Shown: in pieces, positions 38,934 to 51,183 of the stretch
Layout: each line of letters begins with the position of its first letter
Position numbering within the stretch: position 1 is the first letter of the stretch
DNA from: Cercis canadensis
Taxonomy: Eukaryota > Streptophyta > Magnoliopsida > Fabales > Fabaceae
Reading direction: 5' to 3'
DNA length: 64,000 bases
NCBI GenBank assembly: GCA_003255065.1
Contig: QAOA01004742.1
Coordinates: 260,153 to 324,152 of the forward strand
The notes under the pieces: generated by a model
What the model saw: only the letters and a program-made list of their open reading frames with translations
Told to the model about the DNA's origin: nothing
Databases searched by the model: none
Made by a program: the position numbers and the translations under genes

Positions 38934-41900
38934 ATGGAATTCCACCTTGCCTTGTTTCTCTTTTTTGCTTCTCTTCCTGTGACTTTAAGTCAAGAAGGTG
39001 TTTCGATTCTAGTTGATGGAACTCGAGCAAAAGCTGAAACTGATGATAACTTCATTTGTGCTACTATTGATTGGTGGCCTCATGATAAGTGTGACTACAA
39101 CCATTGCCCCTGGGGTTATTCATCTGTCATAAATTTGGTGAGCATTTTAGAACTCATTTGTCTATAAAATGAAAAAGAACACTCCAAGCATTCATATGTC
39201 CCTTCCCAATTCTCAATCTCCCATTTAGAACATTGGGAAAAGTGAAGCAGTTTTAGTCATTGCTCAATTTGGATTGTTTTTTCAGGACTTGTCTCATCCT
39301 TTCCTTGCCAAGGCAGTCCAAGGTCTGTATATATGCATCATTAAATTTGTATGACTTAGGAAAACAGTTACTCTAATGCAATTCAAGTGTTCTGTGTGGC
39401 TTAGTCACAATGTATTTTTATGAATTAAATATCGTCTTTTTGGAATGTTTACTTTTGAGTATGATGCTGTTCTTTCAATACTGATTGCCTGATAGCTTTC
39501 AAGCCTTTGAGGATAAGAATTGGAGGTTCTTTGCAAGACCAGGTGCTGTATAAGGTAGGAAGTTTGAAGTCCCCTTGTCATCCATTTCAAAAGATGAAAG
39601 GTGGGTTGTTTGGATTTTCAAAGGGATGTTTACACATGAAAAGGTGGGATGAGCTGAATCATTTTTTCAATGACACAGGGTGAGAATTTTAACATTGAGA
39701 TTTGTTGTTTTCTTCACTGCTAGCCCCCCCCTCCCCTCCTTTTTTTCTCATTCTAGCTAAAGCAAGAAGAGAAAAATCAAGTACCCCTTGTTTGGTCTTT
39801 TTGTAGTGTACTGTGACAAAGTGATGGTTTTTATTGCTTTAGAGTCGCATGCTATTGTTTTGAACGCCCTGTTTCTATTTAATTGTCTATTCTAACAATA
39901 TATACAATAACTAGTCATCCCTTTATTGATGTAGGAGGTTCACTAATTGCAATGTGAACTATTTTCTCACCCTTCATTAGTGTCACTCTTTTTATTTAGT
40001 TGTTTGTAAATTCTCAGAAATATGCAGTTGGACATCCCCTTATTGATTTTGTCACTCTTGATGGCAAAGACATGAAAATTAAATGAAATAATTTCTGCCA
40101 TCAGTCAAATCCGAAAAGCCTCATTCAAATTACCATTCATTTGAGATTTTCAGTTTAATAACGATTTTAATGCAGTTTGACCCAATGAATCAGAGTTTGG
40201 GTGCTTTATTTATTTGGCTCATAAAACTTCATTAGTAATGGTCTTCTATCTTGTGTTATTGATTGATATTAGTGAAAGTTCACCATATTGCTGATAAGAC
40301 TTGAACGCCAGGGAACCAGTCTTCCTAAAAGCTTAAGTTGTTACATGAAGACTTAAAGTTTTTCCTTATTATATCTCTCATCAACCCCATTATGCAAACC
40401 CTTTGCACTTGCTTAGGCAATGAAGATTCCTACCATTACCTCTTGCTGAAAGTTAATTTGATATGAGAATGGGGGTTGCAAGACCAAACTCTTGATCCCT
40501 TGATCTTAGAGGCTTTGTCTCTATGTTAAGAAATCATTTGACCTAAAAGTTTAAGCTGTTTTTATTTATATCTATAACAGAATGGATCCACTTTGAGTTT
40601 TTGTTCACATGCACTTTTGAATGAGAAGTGTACCTTTGCTCTCATTCGGTAAGAGTGTGTATGTGTCAGTATCTGTGTTTGATTTTAGCATATTATATCT
40701 AATTTGCATAAGCATATTTATGTTTGAGGGAAAGCTGGAAAGGGGCAAGGGAGGGTTGTGTGCTTGATTATTTGCTGTAACTTAGTTTGAGTTTGGTTTG
40801 ATGCTTGCAGGGCCATTGTGACATTTAGCTTGAATGCACTCCATGGGAGGCACCAGGTTAGTCATACTGTTTGGGCAGGAGATTGGGACTCTAGGAATGC
40901 ATATGATTTTATAAATTACACTGTCTCAAAGGGATACAAAATCAATTCCTGGGAATTTGGTAGGTACAAACTGACAGGGCTACTTGTCATATTCATTTTT
41001 ATTTTTATTTTTTTCACTTAACCTTATTCTTGCATATGCTGCCATAGGTAATGAGTTGAGTGGCAAGGGCATTGGCGCTAGTGTGGGTGCTGCACAATAC
41101 GGGAAAGACTTGAAAAACCTTAAAAGAATTTTAGATACATTATACAAGAACCCTCATATCAAACCTTCACTTGTAGCACCTGGAGGATTCTATCAAAAGG
41201 ATTGGTATGATAAACTTCTTCAAGTTTCAGGTTCAGATATAGTCAATGTTGTGACTCATCACATATATAATTTGGGCCCAGGTTCGCTTTCCATTACCTA
41301 ATTCTTTGTCCTACAGTCATTCCTACATAGTAATATTTAATGTATGTCTTGATAATAGATGCAAAAGGAAACGGTTATTTACTAGAGTGCTGTGTGCAGA
41401 TGTATATATTATCTTTAAATCTCTCCTTGTAAGTGGTATTCGGCTGGGTTTCAGTTACAATCAGTTGAAGAGATAAGACACATGTTTATTTGGTACTATC
41501 TATTTCGTTTTTGTAAACAAAGTAAAGAGGCTGTTGTTTCTTTACAGATTTATCATTTCTCACTTTTGCTTTTGATTTTTCAGCTATCAAATACTCTCTC
41601 CTGTGGCAAACAAAATAAGTGAAATAAGAATGAAAAAATAGATTATGAAAGGTCTCTTTTGACAAAAAATTATTATCATCTGGAGAGCTAACATTTTGAC
41701 AATCGATCTTGCTAATTTTATTTATGACGGAACCAGCAGGGAATTGTTCTACATGCAAAACAGCCATGACAGTGGTTTTATCACATGTTATCATGGAGTT
41801 TCTTTTGTATTCCCAATACACCAAGAATTTTCTTAATTTTATTTTTTCTATAAAAAAAAAAAAAAATCCATAAAATCTAACTTCTCCAAATATTGAAAAA

Positions 41901-43301
41901 TATGCACTTGCAAATGATGTCTTCTAAAAAATTCAAACTTATCTTGTAACCAATATGAAATATTGCTACTTACATGGATAATACCATTGTCTGTCCTTCC
42001 TAATCAGCTTCTGAGTTAATTTTCTCAGGTAATGATCCGCAACTTGCAAGGAAGATTCTAGATCCTGAGCACTTGAGCAGGGTAGCATCAATTTTCGGCA
42101 ACCTTACAGAAACCATTCAAAAACATGGTCCTTGGTCTTCTGCATGGGTTGGAGAAGCTGGTGGGGCCTTTAATAGTGGTGGTCGTTCTGTTTCTAACAC
42201 ATTTCTGAACAGCTTTTGGTAATCTTGGTTGTCCATTCCTTCCATCATTTTCTGTTCATTTTCTTTAAAGTGCTAGAGGATGGACTATTATTGTTATTAT
42301 TTCTTATTTTATGAAATTGATTGTAATTAATTAAGATCTTTAAACTTATATGACTTATAGGTACTTAGATCAACTAGGAATGGCGGCTAGCTACAGCACT
42401 AAAGTGTATTGCAGGCAAAGTTTGATTGGAGGGAACTATGGCCTTCTCAATATTACCACTTTCACTCCTAATCCTGACTACTACAGGCATGTGTAAATTA
42501 AATTTTTTTCAAAGATTAGAGATTTTATATATAGGTTCTTCTGGATGATTATAGAGTTAGGATAATTGATATTATTATCATTGTAGAACATATCTAATGA
42601 AGGTTTCTGGTCTCTTTTTCTGAATAGTGCACTTTTATGGCATCGGCTTATGGGAAAGAGAGCTCTTGCAGTTGTTAGTGATGCTTCTTCACCTTATTTA
42701 CGGATTTATGCTCACTGTTCAAAAGAAAGAGTAAGTATGCTATTTTTATTTTACACGTTTAGAAGGAAATAATATATGGGGAGACATATGAATGTGGGGT
42801 AAATACTTGTGTATCTGATGTTCGATCACCAATTATTTAGAAGTTTAAGCTGATACTTCCTCAGTTCTTCTCAATTTCATTCCTATTTATCATATTCTAC
42901 AGGAGGGTGTAACATTATTGCTGATCAATTTAAGCAATCAGACTCATTTCATACTCAGTGTGCAAAATGATGTGACTATTAAAGTAGAGGCAAAAAGCAT
43001 CCATAGAGAAAATTTATTCATTCGTCATCTCAAGAAGACATTTTCATGGGTTGGTACCAAAGGATCAGATGTCACATACAGAGAGGAGTACCACTTAACT
43101 CCAAGAGATGGTAACCTTCAAAGCCAAACCATGGTGCTTAACGGTATTCCTCTAGAGTTAACAAATGAAGGAGAAATTCCCAGATTGGATCCAGTACGCA
43201 GTAATGTACATTCTCCAATATATGTATCTTCTTTGTCTAATGCGTTTATTGTATTCCCCAACTTTGATGCTCCAGCCTGTCTTAGACACTCGGAACCTTA
43301 G
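38934..43301 (+). CDS. Heparanase-like protein, glycoside hydrolase family 79 (9 exons, 541 aa)
   Basis: Exons: 38934-39137, 39286-39322, 39496-39679, 40811-40959, 41048-41281, 42029-42218, 42361-42486, 42628-42730, 42903-43301; total 542 codons with stop, close to the usual plant length. A signal peptide (MEFHLALFLFFASLPVTLSQ) predicts secretion. The fold is supported by FICATIDWWPHDKCDYNHCPWG, LRIRIGGSLQDQV and GLFGFSKGCLHMKRWDELN. The catalytic acid/base glutamate is in WEFGNE (about E194) and the nucleophile in AWVGEAGG (about E312), the two GH79 residues. Plant members trim glucuronic acid from arabinogalactan proteins in the wall and apoplast. The intron after exon 7 is GC-AG (AG|GCATGT), chosen because it restores the conserved NPDYYSALLWHRLMG. 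Arabidopsis GUS1 and GUS2 sit in the two syntenic segments (from memory), so this is probably their co-orthologue. Confidence 0.92.
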
Positions 43302-43339
43302 TCTTAAGTTTTTTTCAATCTTGTACACTAGGACATAAA

Positions 43340-43413
43340 ATTGTAAGCTCATAGTAATTGTAAGTAGTGAGCTATTATTGTAAGCTCATAGTAATTGTAA
43401 GTAGTGAGCTATT
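43340..43413. repeat. 37-bp perfect tandem duplication in the heparanase-like 3' UTR
   Basis: The unit begins ATTGTAAGCTCATAGTAATT and ends GTGAGCTATT. It occurs at 43340-43376 and again at 43377-43413 without a mismatch, just downstream of the stop codon. Confidence 0.85.
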
Positions 43414-43976
43414 TCCTTCAAAGTCAAGTTGTAATCTTAGCAATAATTTGTTAGGGAAGTAACTGAGAAGATGTATCATCATAAACTGTGAGTATGCTGT
43501 CGAAGCAAGTGATTTTAAGTTTCACCTTCAAGTCCCTGTGGAAGCTGTCATTTCATTTGATTTTTAATTTTTAACTCAAATGTAAGTACCTAATAAGTAT
43601 TATCTCGTCTCTACTAATGACTCGGCTTTGTATATGTTTGCAAATTTTCGCTGGAGCACTTCGTGTATTCAATTTTTATAATAGTGGTCCATCTTAAAAG
43701 GCATACGACTTGCTAAGTTGCGATTGTAGCAAAAGAAAAAACAAAAAGTTTGGTCCTGTTTGGAAGTAACAATATAAATCAAAGAACTAATTAATCAATG
43801 TGTATGTGTATTGATTTCTTTTTTTTTAAAAAAAAATATTTTGAATTTTTATTCAGAATTCTGCCCAAACCCAAAGAAGAGATTACAAAGTCTTTATTTT
43901 TCATATTTTGAGTGAAATATATGGGCGTTGCTAACCTACACCCCAAAAGAACATGGCCATATATCCAAAACGGCAA

Positions 43977-44063
43977 GTTTTACTTATAACTAGTTGTAAC
44001 TTGAAGGCTTTAGGAAAGCCGTTTTACTTATAACTAGTTGTAACTTGAAGGCTTTAGGAAAGG
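43977..44063. repeat. 44-bp tandem duplication upstream of the ISD11-like gene
   Basis: The unit GTTTTACTTATAACTAGTTG plus TAACTTGAAGGCTTTAGGAA and a few bases occurs at 43977-44020 and 44021-44063, differing only at the last bases. It ends about 90 bp before the ATG, so it lies in the core promoter or 5' UTR. Confidence 0.85.
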
Positions 44064-44150
44064 TTAGGTCGGTGTAGAGAGAGAGAGAGAGGGAGCATAG
44101 GTTACAGTCATTTATCAATTCAATTGCCCACAATCGTGGAAGCTCTAGAA

Positions 44151-44423
44151 ATGGCTTCCGCTTCAGTATCGAGGTCCGAGGTGCTTTCTCTGGTCCGATC
44201 TCTGCTGCGGACAGCTCGTGAGTTCGGCGATTACAACGTGAAGGAATACACAAAGCGTCGAACCATTGATGGCTTTCGGCAGAACCAAACTCTATCGGAC
44301 CCGGCTTCCGTTGCGTTGGCTTATTCCGATGGTAAGGCCCAACTCGAGATTGCAAGAAGGCAGGCGCTCGTGTACTCGCTCTACGCCCCCGAGATCAAGA
44401 ATGTCATGGAGTTAAAAAACTGA
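44151..44423 (+). CDS. ISD11: ISD11/LYRM4-like LYR-motif protein (single exon, 90 aa)
   Basis: This small intronless gene starts at MASASVSRSEVLSLVR; an in-frame upstream stretch to 44124 begins with TTG, so the ATG at 44151 is preferred. The LYR-type helix appears as SLVRSLLRTAREF, followed by the conserved YNVKEYTKRRTIDGFRQN and ALVYSLYAPEIKNVMELKN. Length matches the family (about 90 residues). ISD11 binds and stabilises the cysteine desulfurase NFS1 and acyl-ACP in the mitochondrial matrix for Fe-S cluster assembly. The N-terminus is short and Ser-rich, with no long presequence. Homologous to Arabidopsis At5g61220 (from memory). Confidence 0.92.
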   Translation: MASASVSRSEVLSLVRSLLRTAREFGDYNVKEYTKRRTIDGFRQNQTLSDPASVALAYSDGKAQLEIARRQALVYSLYAPEIKNVMELKN

Positions 44424-45327
44424 TTGAGATTTCTCTACTACACTTCATGGTATTTGTTACCCTCAATTTCGATTGTGGGTTTATGGGTTTTTACTTAGAA
44501 TCAGATTAATGTATACTTAATTCAGTAATCTGGGTTTTGTTGACCACTTCTTAATATTGATATCAGGATTCTTGAGAGGGAATTCTTTTTTTCTATTTGA
44601 CTTGATTCTCCGACGCCATGCCATGTAATTCAATAATGATACACGAAAATTTTTATGTCATGAGTGTTGGTTTGCGAATAAATTGAAGAAACTGTGAATG
44701 CCAGGAACTTGGTAGTTGGTACACGCATTATATAGTGAAATTTCTACTTGCTGTAGAATGATTGATATTGTAGGATATTTCTCTATGTATGAGTCTATGA
44801 CAACTATTAAATAAAACATATACGAACTCTGTAGGATATCTCAAATCATCAAGAAGCATATGCTTGTTGAGAAGAGTTTGATCAAAAGCGGATATCAACG
44901 GTTGTTTGGATCTTCCAAACTCAGTCTCCTGGAAAGTTGGAAGTTCCTTAAACTAAATCTTTTTACCATGGACGCTCGGGCATAAATTTAGAGAGGCCAT
45001 ATTAGTATAACTTCTAAACGGGGATACTTAAAGGGTATATGGGTATATACCTTCCATTTACGCAGATCTACCAAAAGAGATTATATATTGGAATTTACCC
45101 ATAAAAACAAAGAGAGAGATAAGAACATGAACACACCAGCATTGCACAGGGCATGTTTTATCTGTTGCACATTTAAAATTGTGTAACAGAAATGTAATTT
45201 AGTCATAGAAATGGAAAAAAAATGTATTAACCCAGATTCATTACAGTTTAAGAGAAACAATCATGAAAAACAGAGGACTAGGGGAAGGCAATAGCAATAG
45301 TTGAAAGTAAATTTCGATCCTGCACTC
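44424..45327. other. Spacer between convergent ISD11-like and SNAP33-like genes
   Basis: About 900 bp holding the 3' UTRs of two convergent genes. No open frame or RNA gene was recognised. Confidence 0.5.
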
Positions 45328-47088
45328 TTATTTTCCAAGTAAACGACGACCACGCTGATTAGCCCCTTTCATGCGGTAGTTTAACTCTTCCACATCATTG
45401 TACAGAGGGTCCAGGGCTTTGTTATGCCTGCAACAGTACCAAAATTACTATTACTTATGACAACCACGCAGATACAATTAGTGCAGCCTGTGGGAAAGTT
45501 GATGCATTGATAGACTCAAGGTCAAAATTTTTGTTAAACTACCACTTCGTTTTGTAGATAGAGAGAGGAGGAGGAGGAGAAAGGATGCAAATCAGGTATC
45601 CAAGAATCACTAGAAGTTAAAATTAGAGAATCACTGCATAGAATGCAATTTACTTACCTCTCAATTTCGGATCCCATGTCAACAGCCATGTCTTTTAGCT
45701 CTCCCAAGAGATTACTTAAATCTGACAATGCATCATCTTGCTTCCCCTTTTCAATCTGTTTCAGGACGTTCCACTTAGTTGCCAAATTTAATATTAACAA
45801 TAAAATATACAGCATGTACAAGAAGGGAAAATCACAAAAATAAAAATCAGAGTCTAACTCAGATTAATAATATGATTACACAGTATAGGTGGTTGGAGGT
45901 AGAAAGATGAAGAGACATATGCAAAATATTAGTAGTTGTCAACAGAAATGGTTTATTTTGAACTCATGATCTGGGAGGTCTAAAACTATAATAGAAAGCC
46001 AACAATCTATTTTCTACACTGTACAGATAATAACCACATTAACTGGAGGTTTGTCATGTTCAGCAGCCTTTAGACAATAGTCTATGGTTCATCTATTTGA
46101 TACGAACCTCGACTTTTTCAAGTGCGTTTGTTGGTTCTGGAGGTGCCGTTGGTGCATTTGACTGCCCTCTGGGTGCAGGTGCAGAAGTCAATCCCAACTT
46201 CTCTCTCTGCTCCAAGTGACTACCCTTTCTTCTGACCGGATCATCTGTATTGCAAAGTACGTCATGTATACAGCCCCAAAAAATATAAACAGAAAGAAGA
46301 GCAGATGCAGAGGGAAGATTAACCTCCAACAATAACAGGGCCTGTTATTTGGCGCGTCTTCTTTGGTTTCCAAGTTTTGGAGAAGAGGCCACCAAGACTT
46401 CCCAAAAGCTTTTCTCCCTACATGCACCAATAAAACAGTCACAATTTAGATTTTCCATTTTATAGGGCTGCATTGCAAAACAAACAACAGTATCTATTCA
46501 TAAAGATAATAGGATAGTAACAACTAACAAGCTACTCATACAGGAATACTAAAATTATTACATTAAACAATTTCCAATAAACAAGATCTACTGTACCCGA
46601 CTTAGATCATGATCAATGTCAGCAGCAACATAATGGGTCCTGGTAATCTGTTCACCCTGTTGATGCAGGGTGACTAGAGTCTTGGTAGCATCCTCTCTTA
46701 TGTCCTCTGCTATCTTCAAACAATTGTTGACAGATTTTGTAGTCTTCTCAGCCTTGTAAACAGCATAATTCTCCAATTCTTGCACTGATTGATTCTCTAA
46801 TCCTCCTGAGTCACGGAAATCATTCTTGTACTTGTTTCCGGCAGCTGATCCAAGGGCATAAGAAGATGATGAAGAGGACTTCCCATTTCCATCATAGTCA
46901 TCAAATGGGTTGGTGTTAAGTTCTGGTGTAACTAGTGCTGGTTCTGGAGAAGTCTTCCTCGAGGAATTATACTTTTTAGTATCCTTTGCCTCATCATCAA
47001 AGGGGTTTGACCCGGACTGAACAGGATAGACAGGATTAGCAGAGCTAGGCTTCCCAAATTTTGAGGGAGATTTCTTTATACCAAACAT
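45328..47088 (-). CDS. SNAP33: SNAP33-type Qb,Qc-SNARE (SNAP-25 family), 5 exons, 306 aa
   Basis: Exons: 47088-46597, 46417-46324, 46244-46108, 45755-45658, 45427-45328; GT-AG, 307 codons with stop. The N-terminal third is disordered with two NPFDD motifs (about 28-32 and 60-64). The Qb SNARE helix (about 100-165) includes ALV-type heptads and LHQQGEQITR, where Q144 aligns with zero-layer Q53 of SNAP-25. The linker has GEKLLGSLGGLFSKTWKP and a basic, proline-rich segment without palmitoylation cysteines. The Qc helix (about 242-306) runs IEKGKQDDALSDLSNLLGEL to NQRGRRLLGK; its zero-layer position reads EIERHN, with H275 where SNAP-25 has Q174. Known role: partner of plasma-membrane syntaxins such as SYP111/KNOLLE and SYP121 in cytokinesis and defence secretion. 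Confidence 0.92.
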
Positions 47089-50000
47089 TCTCTCTCTTCA
47101 AGTCAGCGGGCAAAATTGCAGAATTGGGTCAGAAGTAGATGAAGTTAAACTGGTAAGCAAACAAGAAGCAACGATCCTATGCAATCTGAATACAGATCAG
47201 TTTCTCCCTGGAAAGGCACGCAAGAACTATTCAGTCAACGTTGATGTAGACCAACAAGCAAAAACCAAAATATCAAGTTCCTATAGCACTTACTACGAAT
47301 GCATTAGTTTTCTTAGCTCAAAAGAAATCCCTATTCGTATCAATTAAGAGCGAAGTTTGATAAAATTACAGTTCATAGAAAGGTCAAAAGGCAAACTAAC
47401 GTAGAGAGAACAGAAGCGACCACTGTAAAACAACACGAAAAGAGGGAATAACCAACCATCAACATAACCCAGGAAAGAAAGAAACAAAGTCACAGATTCA
47501 ACAAATAGCGTCTCAAACCCGATAAAAATTAAGCCGCGTTACAACCGAGAATCTCAAGTACTCTTAACAACGAATTATAAAGAAATCGACACACGAATTG
47601 CTCCGTTTGGTTGCTCAGAAAATGAAAGAAAATAAATCCTCGGGGATGCCAATACAAGAATCATAAAAGCAAAAGCAACACAAGATTTCCTAGTACAGCT
47701 GAAGCCCCCATTAACAGAAAGAAAACGGAAGTGAAGTTGACCATTACCGGATCACAAGATAGGAACAAATATCGCAAGTAACAGATTCTTTTTAAGGGCT
47801 TCACGCTGCTAGACAATGCTCCAAATCAAAAATAGTCGAAGAAGAAAGCAAATTGGTACCTGGGCGCCAAAATTGCAGAAAAGCTTGTAAGAACTCCGAG
47901 TTGAAGGCGCACGATTTAAGAGTTTTAGATTCCAGATAGAGAACAGGAACTGGCGTACGAAGGGGATGCTATCAACTTGGAAAGAACTTGGCAATGTAGA
48001 CGAAGCTCTATAAAATCGCGTCAAGAAAGGTCAGCGTAATGGAAACTGCAAAGAGAACGAATTTAAGAAGGGGGCGAGTACAAGAAATTGAAAATTTACT
48101 GTAGACGTGTTTTTTGGTTTGGTGATTTACTGATGATTACTTGATGGTGGCCTTGTTTGAATAAGTCAAGTGTGGACACATTCCCCTTTTCAGGATGGGC
48201 TAAGTGGGAGCCATTTCAGACCAATTCCTTTGGACTTTGAGCCTTTGACAATTCCTTTCCATGGTTTTTTTTTTCCCCTCTTCTTTTAAGTAGTATTAAA
48301 TAATTTTTACCCAAAAAAAGTAGTGGTAAATAACAACGACAATAAATCATTTCTTTGCCAAAAATAATTAACTACTTCAAAGTTTAAAATAAAAACAACT
48401 ATTTTTTTCAGATTAAATCAATGGAGAAAAATGATATACAATTAGGTGTGCAAGTGCATTTATTTTTTCCTCAATACGATTCTATTCCCCTTTTCTATTG
48501 ATACTAAACCATTCAAAAATGTTGCAGGCCATTGCCATATTATTGTAAATCATATCATTGTATGATTAAATTTGCGTCCCAAAGATGTCACCAAACACAA
48601 CTATGTATTTTTTAAGGATTAAATGAAGACAATAGATTCTGAATAAAAGTTAAAAATAGCATTTTCAATATAATAAAGGACAGAAGCCTTGGTCCAATCA
48701 AACTAGTCAGAATGCCAAGTTGATCCATGGAGTAGCTACAGACGGAAAAGAAAATAACAAATACAACAAACACAAGGTTATACTTCTTCTATGCCCTTCT
48801 AGAGTCAAACTATTCTGAGGCAATTTCCTATCTTGTGGAGTGCCATGGATCACAACATAAACAGTATGTATATAGCTAATTATCCTCTCAACAAGGAATT
48901 GAGCCCTGCTGGAAGTTTGTTAGCTAACCTGATATTTCCCAAAGATAAGAAAGATTAAGTCAAAAAAATAAGTATGCTAAATAATCTTTTTGAACAATAA
49001 AGAAGGTTAAAATATTGCATTTGAATTTGTGCAGCACTGTAGTTTTAACTCACAACCTTTTTGTTTGAAGAACATATTTAAAATCCTTCAAAATAGACAA
49101 ATAGTCAAGGAAAGAGCCTTAAGAGCACCAACAGCAATATCCAAATTACTGGCTCCACCACAAGAAGTATTCGCCCAATTCTAGATATCCATAAAGACTC
49201 TCAATTATTTTTTTGGTACATCATTTTCTCATTAAGACTTTAATTCGGAAGACTTGCGAGTAACTTGCTAATTTACGTACCTGTATTCTCATACACATTT
49301 TCATGAATTATGAAATACTTTTAATTTTCACGACACGGATTTTATATGAATAATGAATCTGAAATAATGTTTCAGATAATTTTTTCAAATGATAGGTGTA
49401 AAACTTTTTCCCAATGATATGACTTTCACCGATGAAGTTCCAGTTTCCGTAACATGATATATTATCAAAGTGGGAATTCAAATATTTTAAAAAAAAATTT
49501 GGATAATCTTCAATGATATTGAAGGGGCCTCTATTTTATAATCTATATTTTTTGTTCAGTTGACATGAAAGTTTATTGGAGAACCATATTTGTAATGAGG
49601 TTTATTGAAAGAGTTCAAAAGAAATTTTTTGGGATAATTATTCCCTAAAGTTCCAGAAATTGAAAGAACAGACAAAAAAGTTCTAACATCACATAAATAA
49701 TTAAAACCCTTCAACACTATATAATTATTCTATTTATATTTAAAAATAATAACTATATACTAAATAAAATGATCATACAATTTATGCATAATAATCACAT
49801 TCAAATAAAATAATTAAAAAATATTTTAACCATTTCACAAGATGTCCAACCTTCTCAGTCCTTTCTCTCCGGTTCTAGGATTTGAAAATAATTTTCTCAA
49901 TTTTTTTTATATGATCTAATATTCAATTAACAAGAAATTAGGACAGGAAAATATTATTATATGACTGTTTTTAAAACTTCACGCTACTTGCACCCATTAA

Positions 50001-51183
50001 AACAAAATTCATGTCATTGCAGTCTTGAGAGGATAAAGTAGTTTAGAAGATGTCATTCTATAATATCAATTCCAAACAAAACTAACTAGTTTCATTGAAC
50101 AAAACTTTATATTAAAATATGCTTATGAATATCAGCAGTCAGCAATTCAAAAAGGGCACTGCCGCTTATGCAGCTCTCTGCTCATCCGTACAATTACTTT
50201 GATGTTTTTTTTTTGCTGACATACTTTGAATGTTTTGGCTTCAGGAAAAACTGTATGAAACCAAGGCATAAAACGGCTTCCTAGATTTTTTTAGCGTTCC
50301 TTCAGAGAGGGAGAGATGGAGGAAAAGAAAACACTGTCGCCGTTCAAATTATAACAACTAACTATCAACATAGAAGCTGAGAATGAATAGTAATTCAACT
50401 TCATTAAAGTAACAGGGTAGGTACCTGCAACAAGGATAATGCGAAACATTTAAAAGGGTTAGAAAGGATGAAGGAAGACTAACAATGCATAAATATTGCA
50501 AAAACCAACATGGAGCCAACTTCATAATTAGACCAAATTGTTGAAACTGAAAGCACGGGAAAAACTGTATCTGGTAATCATCCAGTACGTTGAAACTAAA
50601 TTGTTTAGTTCAATAGAAAGCAAATGATTGCATTATAACGCTTCTTTCTGTCCTTTCCGTCTGTACCTTCAAATACATCAAATCTATTCCTCACCTGTCA
50701 GAAGTTGTTGCAAACTATGGCCATACTAGAGAATAGTTTATTTGATATGAAACCAAGAAAAAAAAATTACATGCATGCTGTAGGTAAGAACAATGTTTTT
50801 TTGACTCTATGAATGCATAAAATTATGCATGTTTATGCATTCAATTCAATCTTCATCCATCCTTAGGCTAATCCTAGCCAACACTATGATTTCAACAGTT
50901 CCCATATATTCCAAAAAGGGAGCATGCTGATTTGAGGAACTGAATGCTCTTTCAGCATCCCTCCAAAAAAAACTCTTATCCATTTGTCGTAATAAAGGTA
51001 CCGTCAAAAGTGCTAGGGGCACAACCTGTGTATAAATATAAATATATAATGAACATGCAACCTGATAATTTTGATGCAATGGGCACTTGATGAGCTACTT
51101 TTGTGTTGAGAGGGAAACCTTAAATAGAAGAGGTACTTGATACAAACCTTCAAGACCACTCCATACTGATGAACCTCAAGGAC
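47089..51183. other. SNAP33-like 5' leader and promoter plus long intergenic spacer
   Basis: The part from 47089 to about 48060 should hold the SNAP33-like 5' UTR, perhaps with one or more leader introns, since its base composition is richer in GC than the DNA beyond it. From about 48100 to 50700 the sequence is AT-rich with no recognisable gene. The last few hundred bases before 51184 should be the 3' UTR of the coiled-coil gene. Short frames such as 50846-51079 show no family signature. Confidence 0.4.

Larger units (their letters stand above)
43302..44150. other. 3' UTR of the heparanase-like gene and promoter of the ISD11-like gene
   Basis: About 850 bp between two genes on the same strand. 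It holds two separate short tandem duplications (listed individually) and a GAGAGAGAGAGAGAG tract at about 44078-44092, a common element of plant 5' UTRs. No other gene was seen. Confidence 0.5.

Noticed and set aside
44124..44150. Upstream start for the ISD11-like protein
   Set aside because: That frame begins with TTG. The ATG at 44151 gives the family's normal length and N-terminus.
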